DNA of 15,162 bases from Wenzhouxiangellaceae bacterium (lineage in GTDB: Bacteria > Pseudomonadota > Gammaproteobacteria > Xanthomonadales > Wenzhouxiangellaceae), in assembly GCA_023258355.1 (NCBI GenBank), contig JALQZL010000027.1, positions 1 to 15,162 on the forward strand, written 5' to 3'. How positions within the stretch are numbered: the first letter of the stretch is position 1; every line of letters begins with the position of its first letter. The notes under the pieces were generated by a model that was not told the DNA's origin, made no database searches, and saw only the letters and a program-made list of their open reading frames with translations. Below, piece after piece: positions 1 through 7,534 of this stretch. Both the position numbers and the translations under genes were made by a program.

Positions 1-128
1 AGAATTTCTAATAATTTTTTTATATCGTGTGAATGAAGACCGGTTGTAGGTTCATCAAGTATATATAAAGTTCTTCCTGTAGATCTTTTAGAAAGTTCTT
101 TTGCTAATTTTATCCTTTGTGCCTCTCC
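1..128. other. AT-rich segment fused in frame to uvrA (suspected chimeric join)
   Basis: Positions 1-120 contain 33 G/C bases of 120 by hand count, while 121-180 contain 37 of 60. On the minus strand the segment still encodes a good UvrA C-terminal stretch, from QRIKLAKELSKR through the Walker B region to HDIKKLLEIL. Its codons are AGA, AGG, ATA, TTA, AAA and GAA-rich, unlike the rest of uvrA. The switch lies inside the codons for LSGGEAQR, one of the most conserved stretches of the protein. Similar wording is typical of low-GC marine bacteria such as the SAR11 group, but that assignment is from memory. An assembly join is the simplest reading. Confidence 0.75.
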
Positions 129-2636
129 TCCAGAGAGCGTGATGGCGCTCTGGCCCAAGGTCAAGTAGCTGAGCCCAACATCCATCATCGTTTGTAGCTT
201 CTTGGCCACGACTGGAACGGGTTCGAAGAAGGTCAAGGCATCTTCAACAGTCATCTCAAGGACGTCATGTATGCTCTTTCCCTTGTAATGCACGCTCAAG
301 GTTTCACGGTTATAGCGTTTGCCATGGCAGACATCGCAGGGCACGAAGATATCTGGCAAAAAGTGCATTTCAACTCGAATCATGCCATCGCCTTGGCAGG
401 CTTCACATCGTCCACCCTTGACATTGAATGAGAAGCGTCCGGGTTTATAACCCCTCGAGCGCGCCTCTTGCGTGCCTGCAAAGAGCTCTCTTATGGGCGT
501 AAACACCCCCGTGTAGGTCGCTGGGTTTGACCGAGGCGTTCTGCCAATTGGGCTCTGGTCAATTTCAACGACCTTGTCAAAAAGCTCGAGCCCAGAAACG
601 CGTTTATAAGGTGCTGGGTTATCGGGCGAACGATTGAGCTCTCTGGCCATCAATCGATACAGCGTGTCATTGATGAGCGTGGACTTGCCAGATCCTGACA
701 CGCCAGTCACGCAGACCATATGGCCCGCTGGAATTTGGAGCGTGACGTTTTTTAGATTGTGGCCACTGGCGCCTTCAAGCCTGAGCACGCGGTTCTTGTC
801 AAATGCTTGACGTTTGGCAGGCACTTCGATTGCCTGGCGTCCCGATAGGTAGTCTGCTGTCAAAGACTGCTGGCACTTTTCAAGTTGCTTTGGCGTGCCG
901 CTAAAAACAATCTGACCGCCGTGAACGCCAGGGCCTGGGCCGATATCAACCACGTGATCTGCCGCTCGGATCGCATCCTCGTCATGCTCAACAACGATCA
1001 CTGTGTTGCCCAAATCCCGAAGCCTGATCAATGTCTTAAGGAGACGGTCATTGTCTCGTTGGTGCAGACCGATGGAGGGCTCATCGAGAACGTACATGAC
1101 CCCAACCAAGCCTGCGCCAATCTGGCTAGCCAACCGAATCCGTTGTGCCTCTCCCCCCGATAAAGTATCGGCTTGTCGGTCCAATGTGAGGTAATCAAGG
1201 CCCACATTGACCAAAAAGTGCAAGCGCTCAGTCACTTCTTTGAGGATCTTTTGGGCAATCTCCCCTCGCCAACCAGTCAAAGTCAGCGAGTTGAAAAACT
1301 CAAGCGATTGATCAATGGACCAGCTCGAGATCTCTGGCAAATTATGGTCGTCTATGAACACATGGCGGGCAGATTGTCGGAGGCGCTGGCCTTGGCAATC
1401 TGGGCACTGTTGAGTCGCAATATATCTTGCCAACTCGTCTCTGACTGCGCGCGATTCAGTCTCATGGTATCGGCGCTCGAGATTGGGGAGTATCCCAACA
1501 AAGGCATGCGAACGCTCTCTGACCCCACGATCTGTGTGGTAGGAAAAGAGAATCTTCTCATCGCCACTGCCGTAGAGGATGATGTCTCGTATCGATTTTG
1601 GCAGCTTTTTAAATGGCTTTTCCACATCAAAGCCGTAGTGCTGCGCCAAATCACGAATAATTTGAAAGTAGTAGGCATTTCGACGGTCCCATCCTCGGAC
1701 CGCACCACCCGCCAGGGATAACTCTGGTTTCGCCACAACCCGTTGTGGGTCAAAAAACTGTTTCACACCCAAGCCATCACAACTCTCGCAGGCACCTGAT
1801 GGGTTATTGAAGGAAAACAGGCGAGGCTCTAGCTCGGCCAAGCTGTAGTCGCACACGGGGCAGGCATAGCGCGCTGAGAACAAACGTTCCTGATTGTCTT
1901 TTGAATGGGATGATTCAGGGTCCATGAGTGCCACCACTGCCAAGCCATCAGCCATGGCCAGTGCGGTCTCAAAGCTCTCTGCGAGCCGCTGTTTGATGTC
2001 GGCTCTGACTTTGAACCGATCGACCACAGCCTCAATCGTGTGCTTTTGCCGAAGCGCGAGTTTCGGCACCGTCTCGTCTAGGTCAATCACTTTCCCATTG
2101 ACCCTGGCCCTGACAAATCCCTGAGCACGCAGCTCATCAAAGAGTTGTTGATGCTCCCCCTTCCGGTTTCGAACCAATGGGGCCAGTAGCATCAAGCGGG
2201 TGCCCTCAGGGTAGGCCATGACGGTATCTACCATTTGCGAGACAGTCTGCGCATCCAGTGCCGTCCCATGTTCTGGGCAACGCGGCCGCCCCACACGGGC
2301 AAATAACAAACGCAGGTAATCATGCACCTCAGTCACGGTGCCCACGGTGGAGCGGGGATTGTGGCTGGCAGATTTCTGCTCAATGGAAATGGCAGGAGAG
2401 AGCCCCTCAATATGGTCCACATCCGGCTTTTCCATCATTGAGAGAAATTGGCGGGCATACGACGACAGTGACTCGACGTAGCGCCGTTGTCCTTCGGCGT
2501 AGATGGTATCGAAGGCCAATGAGGATTTCCCTGAACCCGACAGGCCTGTAAAGACAATCAAACGGTCCCTGGGAAGGTCTAAATCAACGTTGGCGAGGTT
2601 GTGGGTCCGTGCGCCGCGGACAGCAATATTTTTCAT
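1..2636 (-). CDS. uvrA: Excinuclease ABC subunit A (UvrA), C-terminus cut by window edge
   Basis: DNA damage sensor of nucleotide excision repair; the UvrA dimer loads UvrB at lesions. My reading of the minus strand gives about 878 codons in one open frame, against about 940 residues in E. coli, so roughly the last 60 are missing at the left edge. Visible in order: start MKNIAVRGARTHNL; first Walker A (GLSGSGKSS, about residue 31); first zinc module with CxxC pairs (CPVC near 258, CESC just after FNNPSGA); first ABC signature LSGGEAQ near 492; second Walker A (GVSGSGKST near 646); second zinc module (CEAC near 743, then CDVC); second LSGGEAQ near 835; and Walker B ILDEPTTGLH. The ATG at 2636 is fixed by an in-frame TAG directly upstream (2640-2642). 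An AGGAG lies at 2650-2654, 13 nt away, which is long for a ribosome binding site. Codon use changes abruptly below about position 125 (see separate entry). Function is certain; the terminal segment may belong to another organism. Confidence 0.96.
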   Translation of the reverse strand, partial: MKNIAVRGARTHNLANVDLDLPRDRLIVFTGLSGSGKSSLAFDTIYAEGQRRYVESLSSYARQFLSMMEKPDVDHIEGLSPAISIEQKSASHNPRSTVGTVTEVHDYLRLLFARVGRPRCPEHGTALDAQTVSQMVDTVMAYPEGTRLMLLAPLVRNRKGEHQQLFDELRAQGFVRARVNGKVIDLDETVPKLALRQKHTIEAVVDRFKVRADIKQRLAESFETALAMADGLAVVALMDPESSHSKDNQERLFSARYACPVCDYSLAELEPRLFSFNNPSGACESCDGLGVKQFFDPQRVVAKPELSLAGGAVRGWDRRNAYYFQIIRDLAQHYGFDVEKPFKKLPKSIRDIILYGSGDEKILFSYHTDRGVRERSHAFVGILPNLERRYHETESRAVRDELARYIATQQCPDCQGQRLRQSARHVFIDDHNLPEISSWSIDQSLEFFNSLTLTGWRGEIAQKILKEVTERLHFLVNVGLDYLTLDRQADTLSGGEAQRIRLASQIGAGLVGVMYVLDEPSIGLHQRDNDRLLKTLIRLRDLGNTVIVVEHDEDAIRAADHVVDIGPGPGVHGGQIVFSGTPKQLEKCQQSLTADYLSGRQAIEVPAKRQAFDKNRVLRLEGASGHNLKNVTLQIPAGHMVCVTGVSGSGKSTLINDTLYRLMARELNRSPDNPAPYKRVSGLELFDKVVEIDQSPIGRTPRSNPATYTGVFTPIRELFAGTQEARSRGYKPGRFSFNVKGGRCEACQGDGMIRVEMHFLPDIFVPCDVCHGKRYNRETLSVHYKGKSIHDVLEMTVEDALTFFEPVPVVAKKLQTMMDVGLSYLTLGQSAITLSGGEAQRIKLAKELSKRSTGRTLYILDEPTTGLHSHDIKKLLEI

Positions 2637-2725
2637 GGGCTATAGAATACTCCTTGCCCGTGATGATTGGGACGATGATGACGAGGCAATGAGCCTATTT
2701 CTGGGCGTGGCGCGTGGCTTATGGG

Positions 2726-2754
2726 TTGACCTTGGGCTGTCTTTTGGGTAGAAT
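2726..2754 (+). promoter_or_regulatory. Sigma70-type promoter for rplU-rpmA
   Basis: The -35 box TTGACC (2726-2731) and the -10 box TAGAAT (2749-2754) are separated by exactly 17 nt. Each box matches consensus at five of six positions. Transcription would start near 2761, about 30 nt upstream of the rplU ATG, leaving a short leader with the TTGGAG ribosome binding site. The position and quality fit a highly expressed ribosomal protein operon. Confidence 0.75.
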
Positions 2755-2792
2755 TCTCGCTCTTAAGTTGACTGATTTGGAGCATTTTGCCA

Positions 2793-3104
2793 ATGTACGC
2801 CGTATTCACCAGTGGTGGTAAACAATACCGCGCAGCCGAGGGCGAAGTCGTTCGGGTAGAGAAGATTGAAGCTGAGAAAGGCTCAACGGTTGAAATTGAT
2901 CAAGTTTTGATGGTCGGTGAAGGCGAAGATGTGCGCATCGGTAGCCCAACGGTCTCAGGCGGCAAAGTCACTGCTGAGGTGGTTGATCATGGCCGTGGTG
3001 ACAAAGTCAGAATCATCAAATTCCGCCGACGCAAGCACCATATGAAACAAATGGGGCATCGTCAGTACTACACAGACATCAAGATTCAAAAGATTGAAGG
3101 ATAA
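2793..3104 (+). CDS. rplU: 50S ribosomal protein L21
   Basis: Large-subunit ribosomal protein that binds 23S rRNA. The 103-residue product equals the E. coli length and begins MYAVFTSGGKQYR, the family's usual start. The C-terminal half holds the basic signature KFRRRKHHMKQMGHRQ, followed by YTDIKI. I chose the ATG at 2793 because TTGGAG at 2777-2782 sits 10 nt upstream. A TTG two codons earlier (2787) would be too close to that site and would add residues not seen in the family. It is the first gene of a two-gene operon with rpmA, 11 nt downstream, as in most bacteria. The operon is driven by the promoter at 2726-2754 and closed by the terminator after rpmA. Confidence 0.98.
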   Translation: MYAVFTSGGKQYRAAEGEVVRVEKIEAEKGSTVEIDQVLMVGEGEDVRIGSPTVSGGKVTAEVVDHGRGDKVRIIKFRRRKHHMKQMGHRQYYTDIKIQKIEG

Positions 3105-3115
3105 GGGAGCGGGTC

Positions 3116-3373
3116 ATGGCTCATAAGAAAGCAGGTGGTTCAACACGTAATGGTCGCGACTCAAATCCGAAGTACTTGGGTGTGAAGCGCTATGGTGGTG
3201 AGGAAGTCGTGGCTGGCAACATTCTTGTTCGCCAACGAGGCACACGTTTCCACGCTGGTGAGAATGTGAAGGTTGGGCGAGATCACACGCTATTTGCCCT
3301 AGCAGATGGGAAGGTTGTCTTCGAGCGTCGGGGCAAGCCGTTGCGGAAGTATGTGTCTGTTCAATCGGATTGA
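3116..3373 (+). CDS. rpmA: 50S ribosomal protein L27
   Basis: Large-subunit protein whose N-terminal tail reaches toward the peptidyl transferase centre. The 85-residue product has the same length as in E. coli and begins MAHKKAGGSTRNGRDS, the classical proteobacterial form. It has no N-terminal extension of the kind that is cleaved off in Firmicutes. The middle (GNILVRQRGTRFHAG) and the end (GKVVFERRGK, then YVSV) fit the family. A strong AGGGAG (3104-3109) overlaps the rplU stop and sits 6 nt before the ATG, which suggests coupled translation. An intrinsic terminator follows about 70 nt downstream. Confidence 0.98.
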   Translation: MAHKKAGGSTRNGRDSNPKYLGVKRYGGEEVVAGNILVRQRGTRFHAGENVKVGRDHTLFALADGKVVFERRGKPLRKYVSVQSD

Positions 3374-3440
3374 TCGGTAGACAGCCAGATACTTAGTTCG
3401 GCTGGCTGGTGCTGGCCACAAGCCAAACATCATTCCATCA

Positions 3441-3464
3441 AGCCCCGCCTTGGCGGGGTTTTTT
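3441..3464 (+). terminator. Intrinsic terminator of rplU-rpmA
   Basis: CCCCGC (3443-3448) and GCGGGG (3453-3458) form a 6-bp all-GC stem around a CTTG tetraloop; the loop's outer C and G could extend it. Six T residues (3459-3464) follow directly. This is a textbook rho-independent terminator on the plus strand, about 70 nt after the rpmA stop. It separates rplU-rpmA from obg, so obg probably needs its own promoter or readthrough. Confidence 0.9.
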
Positions 3465-3481
3465 GTGTCCAAATCCCCCAC

Positions 3482-3509
3482 TTGGTTCGTCATCGGACCA
3501 GAATGATAT
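3482..3509 (+). promoter_or_regulatory. Possible weak promoter for obg-deaD
   Basis: After the rpmA terminator, TTGGTT (3482-3487) and TGATAT (3504-3509) are 16 nt apart. The obg ATG follows about 22 nt beyond the -10 box. The match is partial. Support comes mainly from the need for a start site in the 67 nt between the strong terminator and obg. Confidence 0.35.
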
Positions 3510-3531
3510 GAAATCAGTGGATAATTAAGTC

Positions 3532-4638
3532 ATGAAGTTTGTAGACGAGGCAATCATCACCGTGACGGCGGGCAATGGGGGCGCAGGGGCTGTGAGCTTT
3601 CGCCGTGAGAAATATATCCCCAGAGGGGGACCCGATGGCGGTGATGGCGGTGATGGTGGCAGTGTGTGGCTCCAAGGAGATGCCGGTTTAAACACACTGG
3701 CTGATTTTCGCCACCAAAGACAATTCAAGGCCAAGAATGGTGAGACAGGAGCGGGTCGTCAGCGGTTTGGTAAGTCGGCCGAGGACATCATCATCAAAGT
3801 GCCGTTGGGTACCATTGTGTGGGCAACCGAAACTGATGAGGTAATGGGCGAAATCACAAACCATGATCAAAAGCTGCTAGTGGCACATGGTGGTCATGGT
3901 GGACGAGGCAATATCAACTTCAAGTCCTCTGTCAATCGAGCCCCTCGCCAGTCAACTCCGGGGACCTCGGGCGAGCGAAGAGAGCTTCGGCTGGAGTTAA
4001 AAGTCCTGGCCGATGTTGGATTGCTGGGTTTCCCGAACGCAGGTAAATCAACCCTGATCTCTGCCATGTCCGCTGCCCGACCCAAGGTGGCTGATTATCC
4101 ATTCACCACGCTCTATCCCAATCTTGGGGTGGTGAGCCTAGAGCCGGGACGCAGCTTTGTTATTGCCGATATCCCTGGCCTGATTGAGGGTGCGGCCGAG
4201 GGTGCAGGTCTTGGTATTCAATTTTTGAAACATCTTCAAAGAACACATCTTCTTCTTCATTTGGTGGATTTGGCACCGATTGATGGCGCCGATCCTGTCC
4301 AACAAGTGCAGGCATTAGAGCGCGAGCTGGCTGCTTTCGATCCCGAGCTGATGGCCAGAGAGCGGTGGTTGGTGTTGACCAAAACCGATCAGGTCAGCGC
4401 TGAAACACTCGATGACCGAATTTCTGAGGTGATCAACGGTCTGAAATGGCAAGCCCCGTGGTTTGCCGTGTCAGCGGTCGCTCGTTCGGGCTTGACCGAG
4501 TTGGCCGGTGCCATCATGGGGCATATTGAAAAGACCCGGCCAAGGCCGGTGGCTGAAGAGCCTCATTGGATGGGCACACCCCCACACGAACTCTTACCTG
4601 ACTTTCCTGAGCATAAGCGAGATGACAATGACAAATGA
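3532..4638 (+). CDS. obg: GTPase Obg/CgtA (ribosome assembly and stress GTPase)
   Basis: Essential GTPase that binds the 50S subunit and acts in its assembly and in stringent-type control. The protein is 368 residues; E. coli ObgE is 390. The N-terminal Obg fold begins MKFVDEAIITVTAGNGG and has the glycine-rich run of GGDGGDGG units near residues 35-43. The GTPase domain carries G1 GFPNAGKST (166-174), G3 DIPGLIEGA (213-221), G4 TKTD (283-286) and G5 SAV (314-316). The C-terminal tail is short, polar and acidic-basic mixed, the part that varies most in the family. No strong ribosome binding site precedes the ATG; AGTGGA lies about 10 nt upstream. The 3' end overlaps the start of deaD by 11-17 nt, so the two genes are probably cotranscribed and translationally coupled. 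The rplU-rpmA-obg order is widespread in proteobacteria. Confidence 0.97.
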   Translation: MKFVDEAIITVTAGNGGAGAVSFRREKYIPRGGPDGGDGGDGGSVWLQGDAGLNTLADFRHQRQFKAKNGETGAGRQRFGKSAEDIIIKVPLGTIVWATETDEVMGEITNHDQKLLVAHGGHGGRGNINFKSSVNRAPRQSTPGTSGERRELRLELKVLADVGLLGFPNAGKSTLISAMSAARPKVADYPFTTLYPNLGVVSLEPGRSFVIADIPGLIEGAAEGAGLGIQFLKHLQRTHLLLHLVDLAPIDGADPVQQVQALERELAAFDPELMARERWLVLTKTDQVSAETLDDRISEVINGLKWQAPWFAVSAVARSGLTELAGAIMGHIEKTRPRPVAEEPHWMGTPPHELLPDFPEHKRDDNDK

Positions 4639-6466
4639 AGCCTCTTCCGAGGTCTTAGTCGACTTTAAAGCACTCGGTTTGCCCGAGTCCTTGGTCAAAG
4701 TGGTCAGTGATCTTGGTTATGAGGTGCCCAGTCCCATCCAAGCCGCCACCATGCCTATGTTGCTCGCTGGTGATGATCTGGTGGGGCAAGCACAGACGGG
4801 CACCGGCAAGACTGCTGCGTTTGCTTTGCCGATTCTGGCGAGGCTCAAAGAACCTCAAGGTCGACCTCAGGCATTGGTTCTCACACCCACAAGAGAGCTG
4901 GCCATTCAGGTTGCCGAAGCCTTTGCTCGGTATGGGGCAGGGCTGAGAGGGTTTAGTGTTCTGCCCATTTACGGGGGTCAACCATTTCGGGGGCAACTCA
5001 ACGGACTCAAGCGCGGTGTTGAAGTGGTCGTGGGTACGCCAGGGCGGATAATCGATCACTTAAAGCGCGGTACGCTGGACTTGAGTGCATTATCAACATT
5101 GGTGCTGGATGAGGCCGATGAAATGCTCAAAATGGGGTTTGTTGAAGATGTCGAATCGGTGCTGAAACATGCACCCCAGAGCACTCAAATTGCGTTGTTT
5201 TCAGCCACCATGCCCCCACCCATTCGGGCCATCGCCAAACGTCACCTGAAGCATCCGCATCACATCACCATAAAATCAAAGACCACAACAGCAGCCAGCA
5301 TTCGTCAGCGCTACTGGATCGTGAGTGGCCTGCACAAACTGGATGCATTGACCAGATTATTAGAAGTGGAGCCATTCGATGCCATGATTGTTTTTGCTCG
5401 GACGAAGGTGGCTACTGAGGAATTGGCACACCGCTTGCGGGCAAGAGGCTTCTCAGCACAAGCACTCAATGGCGATATTCCACAGAAGAAAAGAGAACAA
5501 CTCGTGGATGCGCTGAAGTCTGGTGAAATTGATTTGTTGGTGGCCACCGATGTGGCTGCGCGTGGGCTAGATGTGGAGCGTATCTCACATGTGGTTAACT
5601 ATGACATTCCTCACGATACAGAGGCTTATGTCCACCGGATTGGTCGAACTGGGCGAGCGGGGCGCTCTGGTGAGGCGATCTTATTCGTGGCGCCACGAGA
5701 GCGTTACCTACTGCGGGCGATTGAGAAGGCAACCCGTCAGCCATTGACTGAAATGGAAATGCCGACAGTGGCCGATGTCCACGCCCATCGAGATGAACGT
5801 CAGTTTTCCCATCTGGCCAAGGCACTGGAAAAAGCAGAGCTCGGTCCTTATCAAGAAAAAGTCTTGAAGTGGCAACGTGATGCGGAAGCCTCTTTGTTGG
5901 ATGTGGCGGCCGCCTTAGCTTATCTCGCCGAGGAGACCACCGCACCACCTCCAGCCGATACCGCACCCGCTAGCCGACCATCTCATACGCCAAGAGAACG
6001 TTCGGTGCGTACACATGATGATCATGACAAACAAACCTACTGGGTGGGCGTGGGTCATGACCAAGGCGTGAAGCCTGGAAATCTTGTGGGTGCCATCGCC
6101 AATGAGGGTGGTCTTGATTCAGGGCAGATTGGTCGGGTGCAGATAAAAGACCGTTTTAGTTTGATTGATTTGCCCAAAGGGCTGGAACCCGACATTTTGG
6201 CGCACCTGCAAAAAGTGAAAGTGGCTGGAAAGCCGCTCAACATCCGGCCTGATCGTGAGCCTGGTGGCAGGGAAGAGAAGCCAAAACGTGGTGGCACTCG
6301 CCCACCCAAACGCAGAGCTCAGCGGACAGAGAGTGACCAAGACAACACAGCGCGGCCTGCACCCAAATCTAGCCGAGCGGCACCGCTGACGCGTGCCCAA
6401 AGAAAAGCCGGTCACAAGCGCCGTGGTAGCACCCGTCCATCAGGTGCTGTGAAGAAACGGCGATAG
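4622..6466 (+). CDS. deaD: ATP-dependent DEAD-box RNA helicase DeaD/CsdA
   Basis: RNA helicase that remodels structured RNA, in E. coli mainly during 50S assembly and in the cold. From the ATG at 4622 it has 614 residues (E. coli DeaD: 629). Order of motifs: Q motif (F15 to Q40), Walker A AQTGTGKT (57-64), PTRELAIQ, TPGR, DEAD (163-166), SAT (194-196), and HRIGRTGR from 338. At about 472-543 lies the DbpA/CsdA-type RNA-binding domain (VGVGHDQGV, then VGAIANEGGL, IGRVQIKDRFS and DLPKGL). This separates it from RhlB/RhlE/SrmB. A Lys/Arg-rich tail follows (544-614). ATG 4622 and ATG 4628 are both possible starts; AGCGAG (4616-4621) would suit 4628. Either overlaps the end of obg. A longer open frame from 4508 would add non-homologous residues inside obg and is unlikely. 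Confidence 0.95.
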   Translation: MTMTNEASSEVLVDFKALGLPESLVKVVSDLGYEVPSPIQAATMPMLLAGDDLVGQAQTGTGKTAAFALPILARLKEPQGRPQALVLTPTRELAIQVAEAFARYGAGLRGFSVLPIYGGQPFRGQLNGLKRGVEVVVGTPGRIIDHLKRGTLDLSALSTLVLDEADEMLKMGFVEDVESVLKHAPQSTQIALFSATMPPPIRAIAKRHLKHPHHITIKSKTTTAASIRQRYWIVSGLHKLDALTRLLEVEPFDAMIVFARTKVATEELAHRLRARGFSAQALNGDIPQKKREQLVDALKSGEIDLLVATDVAARGLDVERISHVVNYDIPHDTEAYVHRIGRTGRAGRSGEAILFVAPRERYLLRAIEKATRQPLTEMEMPTVADVHAHRDERQFSHLAKALEKAELGPYQEKVLKWQRDAEASLLDVAAALAYLAEETTAPPPADTAPASRPSHTPRERSVRTHDDHDKQTYWVGVGHDQGVKPGNLVGAIANEGGLDSGQIGRVQIKDRFSLIDLPKGLEPDILAHLQKVKVAGKPLNIRPDREPGGREEKPKRGGTRPPKRRAQRTESDQDNTARPAPKSSRAAPLTRAQRKAGHKRRGSTRPSGAVKKRR

Positions 6467-6495
6467 CTGAAACTTCGCACATACCGCATGGTTGA

Positions 6496-6504
6496 TGTGA
6501 TAAT
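6496..6504 (+). promoter_or_regulatory. Possible extended -10 promoter for lipA
   Basis: In the 72 nt between deaD and lipA, TG (6496-6497), one base, then GATAAT (6499-6504) form an extended -10 element. No good -35 box is visible, which is common for extended -10 promoters. Transcription would begin near 6511, about 28 nt before the lipA GTG. The call is tentative. Confidence 0.35.
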
Positions 6505-6538
6505 TTGAGACAAGATCACCTGAAATAAGGTTTTTATC

Positions 6539-7531
6539 GTGAGTGACGAACGCATCCCCATTCGTGTGAAAAGTGGCTACAAGGTCACTAAACCACAGGG
6601 ATTTACCGCGATTGTCGATGGTATTCGTGCTCGCCCAGGCAGTGAGCCGGTCCCTGTGGGTAAAAAGCCCCACTGGCTGCGGGCGAAACTGCCCAGTGGC
6701 GGTAAATATGAGCAGGTGAAATCCAACGTCAAAACCCATCGTTTGGCCACAGTCTGCGAGGAATCCAAGTGTCCAAATATTGGTGAGTGTTGGTCGAATG
6801 GCGTGGCCACAATCATGTTAATGGGTGATGTCTGCACGCGGGCCTGCCGATTTTGCTCCGTGGACACGGGTAACCCGAGGGGTTGGTTGGATGCTGAGGA
6901 GCCCCGTAACTCAGCAGAGTCTGTTCGTATTATGGATCTTCGCTATGTCGTGCTGACCTCTGTTGATCGAGACGATTTACCAGATGGTGGTGCGGGGCAT
7001 TATGCCGCCTGCATAAGAGAGATCAAGAAAGTCAACCCGGACACCAAGGTCGAAGCACTGACGCCTGACTTTCAGGGGCGGTTAGGTGATGTGGAGACCG
7101 TTGTTGGCTCTGGGCTGGATGTTTTTGCCCAAAACGTCGAGACTGTCCGGCGACTCACGCATCCTGTCCGAGACCCGAGAGCTGGCTATCAGCAAACTTT
7201 GGATGTTTTGGCGCACGCCAAAAAATATCGACCGGGCGTGCTGACCAAAACGAGCCTAATGCTCGGTCTTGGAGAAACCTTAGACGAGGTGCACGAGACC
7301 TTGGATGATCTCCGTGCGATTGATGTTGATATTGTGACTTTCGGACAGTATCTTCGTCCGACGATGCATCACCTCCCAGTAGAGCGTTATGTCACGCCCG
7401 ATGAATTCCAAGCGCTTCGCGAGGTGGGCTTAGCCAAAGGCTTTTTAGAGGTGGTTTCAGGACCTTTGGTGCGGTCCAGTTATCGTGCCGATCGCGTTTT
7501 TGAGAAGAATAATTGCGGTCTCGATACTTAA
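6539..7531 (+). CDS. lipA: Lipoyl synthase (radical SAM)
   Basis: Inserts two sulfur atoms into octanoyl groups on lipoyl domains of enzymes such as pyruvate dehydrogenase, the last step of lipoate synthesis. The product is 330 residues; E. coli LipA is 321. It carries both [4Fe-4S] sites. The auxiliary cluster motif CX4CX5C is C73, C78 and C84 (CEESKCPNIGEC). The radical-SAM motif CX3CX2C is C99, C103 and C106 (CTRACRFC). The C-terminal RSSY motif (312-315) supplies the serine that ligates the auxiliary cluster. The start is GTG at 6539 with AAGG (6527-6530) 8 nt upstream. The N-terminal extension of about 60 residues before the cysteines resembles that of other proteobacteria. The octanoyl transferase gene lipB, often a neighbour, is not in this window. 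It is followed after 3 nt by a small gene of unknown function. Confidence 0.97.
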   Translation: MSDERIPIRVKSGYKVTKPQGFTAIVDGIRARPGSEPVPVGKKPHWLRAKLPSGGKYEQVKSNVKTHRLATVCEESKCPNIGECWSNGVATIMLMGDVCTRACRFCSVDTGNPRGWLDAEEPRNSAESVRIMDLRYVVLTSVDRDDLPDGGAGHYAACIREIKKVNPDTKVEALTPDFQGRLGDVETVVGSGLDVFAQNVETVRRLTHPVRDPRAGYQQTLDVLAHAKKYRPGVLTKTSLMLGLGETLDEVHETLDDLRAIDVDIVTFGQYLRPTMHHLPVERYVTPDEFQALREVGLAKGFLEVVSGPLVRSSYRADRVFEKNNCGLDT

Positions 7532-7534
7532 AGT

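Noticed and set aside
885..2751. Several plus-strand open frames, for example 885-1163, 1173-1721 and 1894-2124
   Set aside because: They lie opposite uvrA, which is continuous on the minus strand with all its motifs. Their translations show no family features and no ribosome binding sites.
2787..2795. TTG start for rplU two codons upstream
   Set aside because: It is too close to the TTGGAG site and would give an N-terminus not seen in L21 proteins.
3634..3660. Tandem GGTGATGGC-like repeat
   Set aside because: It encodes the normal glycine-rich GGDGG run of the Obg fold and is not a separate repeat element.
4508..4621. Longer deaD start at 4508
   Set aside because: The extra 38 residues fall inside obg coding sequence and do not resemble helicase N-termini.
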